A DNA stretch of 64,000 nucleotides, taken from Trichaptum fuscoviolaceum. Its lineage: Eukaryota; Basidiomycota; Agaricomycetes; Hymenochaetales; Trichaptaceae. A program made the translations under genes and the position numbers. Of the stretch, positions 58,020 through 64,000 are shown piece after piece (positions within the stretch are counted from its first letter, which is position 1; each line of letters starts with the position of its first letter). Location: the NCBI GenBank assembly GCA_910574455.1, contig CAJSYZ010000004.1, positions 1,054,001 through 1,118,000 of the forward strand, read 5' to 3'. A model generated the notes under the pieces. That model was not told the DNA's origin. It did no database searches and was given only the letters and a program-made list of their open reading frames with translations.

Positions 58020-58959
58020 AGTCCCTTACTCCTGCGCTCCCGGCGCACCCTGTCAATCTCCATTGCGTTGGGATCCTTCGTCGAGCTTGCGCCCGCAGTC
58101 GGGATCGTACGCGGAGCTGAACTAGTGGTGCCGGGATTGCTTCGGGGCGTAGCCGCTGGCTTTGATACTGGTCCATAGGCGTGTGCGAGCCTTAGCTTCT
58201 CGTCCGTCTCGGAAACCCAGTTGACGTAGGCATCGAATTTCATATCCTTCGCCTCTGTGCTGGCGATGTGCTGGCGAACCTGGTCTTTGAGTCCCTTCCG
58301 GAACATGTCGAGGTAGATGACATCCGTCGTTGCGTCCTTGGGCCACCCGGTGAGGGCTTGGAGGGCACGGAATTGCGACGCAAACTCGGCGACCGTTCCT
58401 GTCTGGCGTAGGCGCATCAGCTTGTCGGCTGCGGCTTTGTCTGCATCGATTTCCCCGTAAGAGGCGCGAAGGGCGGCGAACAGGGCCTCCAGGCTGGCGG
58501 CTTCTGGCGGTGTCGGGATGTCCTGGAGTCGATCTAGAATGGGTCGTGCCCAGTCTTGCGCCGGCCCCCGCAGTAGCATTAGAGCAAATGCGACCTTGCG
58601 GGTTTCGTCTAGTCCCGGATGTTGTCCGAACAGGTAGAGCTTAATCTGGTGAATCCAGTTCTCCAGCTTGGCTCGTTCGCCTTCGAAGGTGTCGGGAAGC
58701 TTCATCTTGAGCCCGGCTCCGCCCCCAGACGGGGAGGCGGGCTGACTCGCGATTTGGGCTTCTAACCCCGGTTGGCGTGCTTGAGCTGGGCGACTGTGTT
58801 CTGGACCTGATTGTGTTCGTTGACTAGCTTGGAGTAGCGCTTTTCGAGGGTGTCGAGGCGATCAAGGATGGGCTGGAGTTTGTCTTCCTCCATCGAGGAG
58901 CTAGGGGACGGGAAAGCGAAGGTGTCTGCGAGTCCTCCCCATTCCTGGTGGGACGACAT
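57752..58959 (-). pseudogene. gag: Gag of copy 1, frameshifted
   Basis: The ATG at 58959 (MSSHQEWGGLADTFAF) leads into a heptad-like coiled coil (DRLDTLEKRYSKLVNEHNQV) and then a stop at 58762. The Gag core continues in another frame after a GGGG run near 58770 (MKLPDTFEGERAKLENWIHQ, WARPILDRLQD, LRQTGTVAEFASQFRAL). It ends with a CCHC knuckle, CYYCGEKDHLVSDC, and PPPADFQ-stop at 57752. The one-base break in a G run may be a real mutation or an assembly error. Pol follows in the -1 frame across GGA-TTT-T, a weaker slippery site than in the other two families. Confidence 0.8.
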
Positions 58960-59035
58960 CGCGGGTCGGCGGTACGGGTGCGGGGGTAGAAGTAAAGAGC
59001 GTGAGGGTGTTGAGTCCGAGCGGCGGTGAGCCAGG

Positions 59036-59046
59036 ACTTTTGACCT
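59036..59046 (-). promoter_or_regulatory. Self-primer PBS of third family
   Basis: On the minus strand AGGTCAAAAGT follows the LTR end after two bases (TT) and is the exact reverse complement of ACTTTTGACCT in the LTR (59354 to 59344). It differs from the outer element's PBS by one base, and the LTR site carries the compensating change. Confidence 0.82.
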
Positions 59047-59048
59047 AA

Positions 59049-59878
59049 TGTTACGACCGTCGGGAATTGTAGCGGGAAACAGTTTCGGGAAACTGGAATT
59101 CGCGACAAGAACCCGCGTTCGGGAATCTGGATTCGCGACTGGGAACGAGCGTGGGAATTCAGGCGGGAAACGCGCGGGATTCTATCCAGGCGCGTCGCGG
59201 GATTCTCAAGGCCAGCTAGGACTCTTCACTGCTTTGAACGTCAAGTAAGCGGATCCCTAAGGAAGCACTCCACAAGTAAGTATTGCGCCACTAACTACAC
59301 AGGAGAAAAGAGAGAGATCGCACCTAAGGAAGCACTCCACAAGAGGTCAAAAGTGGGGTGCTCCTTACGATGCCTACAGCTATTTATCTACTTCGTAAAG
59401 ACTGTATAGTTAATCTACGCTAAGTGTCCTTGCGCAATGCGCACCTATCTACTACAAACGATACATGCTACGACCGCACTGCTAGGCATGTCTATCCCGT
59501 CTCTCCAGATGGCTACGGCCTGCCCGTGGACGTCAGCGTCCGGTCCGGGGCCGCGACTAGCCAGACTAGGTATGCCAGACTGTTGCAGGTCGTCACCTTG
59601 AGGTACTAACGGATTAATGAGCGTATGTTGATAAGTGAATGTACGTGTGCCGTGGCGGGTCGTCGTAAATGAATGTGTGTATGCGTGCATGGTGGTCGGG
59701 ACGGTGGTGCGGGATAGGTCACGTGAGCGGGGGATCTTGCGGGGGATCGTGCGAGTCGGGAAAGGGGTTTCGCGCGGGGAATCCAATGGCGGGATTCTCC
59801 CCGCGGGATTGTCTGCTCATGTCGGGATCCTTGGCGGGAAAGTGCGGGAAATGAGAAAAGGGGCCTGGGATCTCGACA
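59049..59878 (-). repeat. LTR B (shared: 5' LTR of copy 1, 3' LTR of copy 2)
   Basis: 830 bp. Primer-match site at 59344-59354; a TATA-like ATAAATAG lies about 33 nt upstream of it on the minus strand. From this site to the gag ATG at 58959 the sense strand shows no ATG. The pol frame of copy 2 runs about 160 nt into this LTR. Confidence 0.92.
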
Positions 59879-62800
59879 TTACCCCCCTCCAAAGGCGCAA
59901 CTCCGGGGCGCCAAGCTTGAATCTTGCTCAGGTCACAGAGCTCGATAGCGTTGACTTCTCGAGGGGCGTCCGGGTGTTTTCGATAGAAACTGCGAATTTT
60001 AGCCTTTGCATTACCCATATCCTTTGCGGGAATCCATGTATCTTCCGCGCTCGAATATCCCTTCCATCGTACCAAATATTCAAACCTCCGTCTAAACCGT
60101 CTAGCATCCAGAACCTCTTCCACCTCGTACTCCAGATCTCCTTCTACTTCGACTGGGGGCGGCGGGGGTTGCGTTCGACCGGGAATGTCGTCTTCGTGGT
60201 ATGGCGAGAGCAGCGATACGTGAAATACGGGATGAATCTTCAGCGACGCGGGGAGTTCGAGTTCGTAGGTGAGGTCACTTAGCTTTGCCTTCACTTTATA
60301 CGGCCCTAGTCGTTTCGGTAATAATTTGCGCGCTCCTGGTCGCCGAACGTTCGTCGCCTCGAGCCATACTTTATCCCCGACTGCGTACTGCGGGGCCTCG
60401 TTCCTGGCCTGATCGTAGTGCTGCTTCATGCGCTCTGCCGCAACCTCTAAAGCCGCTCTTGCCTCTTCCTGTGCCTGCTGAAGCTCCTGTAGTCGTGCGT
60501 CCGCTGCGGGGACCGTGGACAGGCCGTCGCTCGGGGCAATCGTGAATTCGGGATTGTAGCCGTAGACAAGCGCGAACGGGGATTGTCGGGTTGCCGCGTG
60601 TGCTTTCGTGTTGTGCGCGAACTCTGCCATCGGGAGTAATCCGGCCCAGTTTTCTTGTCGTGTATCTATGAAAGCCCGTAAATATTGTTCCAGCTCTTGG
60701 TTTACCCTTTCGGTTTGCCCATCCGTCTGCGGGTGATACGCAGTCGACGTGGTACCCTTGATACCGAGTCGGGAAAAAAGGGCTTTCATGAACTGCGCGA
60801 CAAACTGTGGTCCTCGGTCGGATATGATCTGGCGGGGGGTTCCGTGCAGCTTCCAGACGTGCTGCAGGAATAGTTCCGCAGTTTCCGGTGCATCAATGTC
60901 AGACGTGGTCGGGATAAAATGCGCTTGCTTGGTGAGACGGTCGACCACCACGAAAATTGCGTCGTAATCCTCAGATCGGGGGAGCTGGGTGATGAAATCG
61001 CACGAAATCGCCTGCCAGGGGCCCTGCGGGATTTCGTTCGGTTGCAGGAGTCCTACCGGGCGTTGGGATCGGTTCTTCGTGCGTGCGCAGGTATCGCATC
61101 CCGAAACGTATCGTTCTACGAAGTTAGACATCCCGGGCCACCAGTAGTTGCGGCTTACCATCTCAAACGTTTTCCAACGTCCAGGATGTCCGGCGGGGAG
61201 ACTGTCGTGGTAAGTCTTCACCACATCCCGGCGAATGGTCTCGTCTTTCGGGACGTAAACCTTACCCTGGTACAGGATGAGGCCTTCCTCGGTGCTCCAG
61301 TCCTCAAGTTCCTTGGTCAGGACTCGAGGCGCCTTGGACTTGACCAGCTCGATCGCGTCCACCAGTTCGTCTTCATATTGATCTGACTTACGAATGCGTC
61401 GTAGGAGGGCCTGATCCCCGTGTACCTGCGTCATTCCCCGACGAATTGCCTTTAGTCAAAACATTTCGGGGGTCAAGAGGGTCCGTCCCGTGTTGTCTTC
61501 GCCTTCTGGTTGAAGATCGACGCGTCGTGACATGGCGTCGGGTTTGCCCCCGAGTCGCCCTGGGCGATGGCGAATCGTAAAATCGAAGCGGGTGAGGAAC
61601 AGACTCCACCGGGCTTGGCGTCGCGTCAGCGTTCGGGATTCAGAGAAATATAGCAGATTCTTGTGGTCAGACACGATATCGAGTTTATGACTCGCACCTT
61701 CGAGATAATGTCGCCACTCATCAAGAGCTCTAATAATCGCGAGTAGCTCCTTGTCATAAATCTCGTAGTTGCGTTCCGCATCGTTGAGGGATTTCGAGAA
61801 AAAGGCGACCGGATGTATCAGCCCGTCGTCGCCTTTCTGGGACAAGACCGCGCCAGTCGCGAAATCAGAGGCGTCGCATTCCACGATGAATTGCCGCGAC
61901 ATGTCTGGCATCATCAGGACGGGGGCGGTCGTGAACATGCGCTTGAGATAGTCGAAAGCGAACTGCTGGTTTTCTGTCCAGGCCCAGCGAACGTCCTTCT
62001 TCAGCAGCGTCGTGAGCGGTTTGACGATGTGCGAGAAATCCCGAATGAAGCGTCGATAGAAATTCGCGAACCCGAGGAAGGCTTGAATGTCTTTCACCTT
62101 TTTCGGGGTAGGCCAGTCGAGGACCGCCTGTACCTTGGCGGGATCCATCGCCACCTTTCCCTGCGAAATAATCATCCCGAGATACTCGACGGAAGTCTGT
62201 TTGAATTTGCACTTTTCGGGTTTACAGAACAAGTCGTTTTCGCGCAGCCGCTTAAGGACTTCCCGTACGTGTTCCTCATGCTGCGATTCATCTTCGGAAA
62301 AGATTAGCAAGTCGTCAAGATAGATGATCACGTATACTCCAATGAGATCTTTGAAGATATCGTTCATCATATGCTGGAAGGTCGCCGGGGCATTCGTGAG
62401 CCCGAATGTCATCACCGTTGGTTCGAAATGTCCTGCCTGAGTCCGAAATGCGGCCTTCCACTCGTCGCCTTGCTTCAGTCGCACGTTGTGGTAGCCCCAT
62501 CGCAAATCTAACGTCGTGAAAACCTTCGCCTTTTGCAGTGCATCTACGAGTTCCATCGTGAGGGGAAGCGGGTATCGATTCTTGACCGTGATATCGTTCA
62601 GTCGTCGGTAATCGACTACCATGCGCAAGGTTCCGTCCTTTTTCTTGATAAAGAAGACGGGAGCCGCTGCAGGGGATTTCGAAGGTCGTATGTACCCTTT
62701 GCGCAGGTTTTCGTCAACGAATTCGCGAAGGGCGTCGCGTTCGGCCGGGGCCAACGGATAGATTTTGCTGTACGGGGGAACCTTCCCGGGTTCTAAATCT

Positions 62801-63609
62801 ATGGCGTGATCATACGGCTTGCGCAGTGGAAGCCTTTCGGATTCAACTTTCGAGAAAACGTCGGCAAACTCACGAAATTCGGGGGGAACTAGTTCCTCGA
62901 AGGTTTTCTCGCCTTCCTTCACTGCTGACTTCTCAGCGATGGCCTGGGAGTGGGTGTACGAGGCGGCAATTTTGTACGCGAAATGGTCGTCCGTCGTGAC
63001 GAAGTAGGATTCAGCGTCGTGGTACTGGTCCCAATATTTTTCTGAGTACCGAAATCCTGGTGGGACGGCTTCCCATTCGGCCTGGGTCCTGTCGGGCCCC
63101 CAGGGGGTCTCGACTTCTTCTGCTATGGCGAGGCGGGGAAGCGGGACCAGGCGTTGCTGGTTGTCACACTGGGGCGGGCAGCGATTGAGATCGACCACAT
63201 CGTTGGTCCAGTCGATGGTTGGGTTATGGTGCCGCAACCAGTCGATCCCCATGATAATATCGTCGTCGCCAATATCCGCGACGGCCATGGTCAACTGTTC
63301 TAAGTGTCCCTTCATCTCGACGTTGAGGACTACTTCCTGGGTGATGCGTCCAATCGCGTTCGGGGAATTGTCCGCGTTGCGCAAAAGTATCGGGATTACC
63401 AAGTCCCGGGTCTGGAGTCCGTGTCGCGAAACGTAGCGGGAATTTATGAAAGTTCCCGACGCACCGCTGTCTAACATTACTGTGGCTAAGGCATCCGTTT
63501 TTCCGTCGCTAACCTGTACCGGGAACTTCAAATGTCGTCTAAGACGACGGTCTATTGTAGAGATGGTTAAATACAAGGGACCATTATTAAGAGAGTTCTT
63601 CGGCCACAA
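59719..63609 (-). pseudogene. pol: Pol of copy 2, single nonsense codon
   Basis: Open over its whole length except one TGA at 61456-61458, where copy 1 has CGA (Arg) after LLTPEMF. Protease LDSGAS, RT YLDD, RNase H, HHCC and DDE integrase, GPF-type tail (KRLGPYKVKAKL) and chromodomain EVEEVLDARRFRRRFEYLVR are all present. The frame continues past the chromodomain through a PPT-derived segment into the LTR and ends at 59719. The C-to-T change lies at a CpG, fitting deamination of a methylated cytosine. Confidence 0.88.
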
Positions 63610-64000
63610 GGGCGGTTGGGTCGTATAGGGCGCGACTGAGCAATACGACCCTACGAAAATCCGCTGGGGGCGGGGCTTCGGGATTGTGAACGTTCTTGGC
63701 GGCGGGCGTCATGGCGGCGAATGCGTTCTGTAGCACGGACTGCTGCACATTCTGGACGTACTGTTCCGCCATACGTTTGAGCGTTTCTTCGAACGACTGG
63801 AGCGCGGGGGGCGATGGGCTCGACGGGGACGTGGATTTCGTCGCCTTTAGGTTTCGGGATGGCGGTCGCGTTGGGCAATCGCTCACCAAATGGTCTTTCT
63901 CTCCGCAGTAGTAGCATAGTCCCTTACTCCTGCGCTCCCGGCGCACCCTGTCAATCTCCATTGCGTTGGGATCCTTCGTCGAGCTTGCGCCCGCAGTCGG
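63587..64000 (-). pseudogene. gag: Gag of copy 2, C-terminal part, altered gag/pol junction
   Basis: CCHC knuckle CYYCGEKDHLVSDC and the same C-terminal tail as copy 1 up to PPPADF. Then one base is missing (TTTTCGTAGGG against TTTTCAGTAGGG), so gag reads on to EELS and a stop at 63587, and the upstream pol frame hits TAG. A normal -1 Gag-Pol fusion could not be made. The N-terminus lies beyond the right edge. Confidence 0.8.

Larger units (their letters stand above)
53153..64000 (-). mobile_element. Tandem Ty3/Gypsy chromovirus array (LTR-internal-LTR-internal), runs off right edge
   Basis: Minus-strand family. LTRs of 830 bp at 53153-53982 and 59049-59878; internal regions 53983-59048 and 59879 to the edge. 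The middle LTR serves both units: on its right side comes the polypurine tract of the second copy, on its left the PBS of the first, with no target duplication between. Unit length 5,896 bp. The two internal regions are nearly identical but carry different disabling changes. The left flank is CACGT; the matching right flank is outside the window. Confidence 0.93.

Noticed and set aside
1..64000. CRISPR arrays, rRNA or tRNA genes, bacterial operons
   Set aside because: None seen; intron structure and families are fungal.

Overview
The window looks like nuclear DNA of a mushroom-forming basidiomycete (Agaricomycetes). The genes are split by many 45-70 nt introns. The recognisable families are typical of that group: a basidiomycete-type reducing polyketide synthase, an NRPS-like adenylating reductase, a KDZ transposase with a CxC2-type cysteine cluster, chromodomain Ty3/Gypsy retrotransposons, and several expanded families of unknown function.

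Layout. 1-19.3 kb is gene-rich and resembles part of a secondary-metabolite locus: the 5' part of a KS-AT polyketide synthase (minus, running off the left edge), a seven-TM protein (minus), an adenylation-carrier-reductase enzyme (plus), an MFS transporter (plus), an NAD(P)-dependent epimerase/dehydrogenase (minus) and a secreted berberine-bridge-type FAD oxidase (minus). 19.9-21.7 kb holds two non-autonomous DNA transposons with CAGT termini and TA duplications. 21.7-37.8 kb is a full Ty3/Gypsy element (TSD CCCTC) whose gag is split by a second, 9.68 kb Ty3/Gypsy element (TSD TGTGA) with LTRs that read as identical. 38-53 kb holds an acidic repeat, a gene of unknown function, a viroplasmin/RNase H1 N-terminal-like gene, the KDZ transposase and another gene of unknown function. 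From 53.15 kb to the right edge lies a third Ty3/Gypsy family on the minus strand, arranged LTR-internal-LTR-internal with a shared middle LTR.

Most unusual. The nested element combines several features. A self-primer match predicts its transcript start at 23351. From there to the first usable Gag start at 25905 (2,554 nt) I find no ATG in any frame of the sense strand, although the stretch contains coding-like ORFs, one resembling an integrase H2C2 zinc domain. Gag and Pol overlap at an A-AAT-TTT heptamer set directly before the Gag stop. Two further ORFs follow Pol with almost no spacing. All three Gypsy families carry an 11-nt PBS exactly complementary to a site inside their own LTR, with compensating base changes between two families. 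This is the Tf1/sushi self-priming signature.
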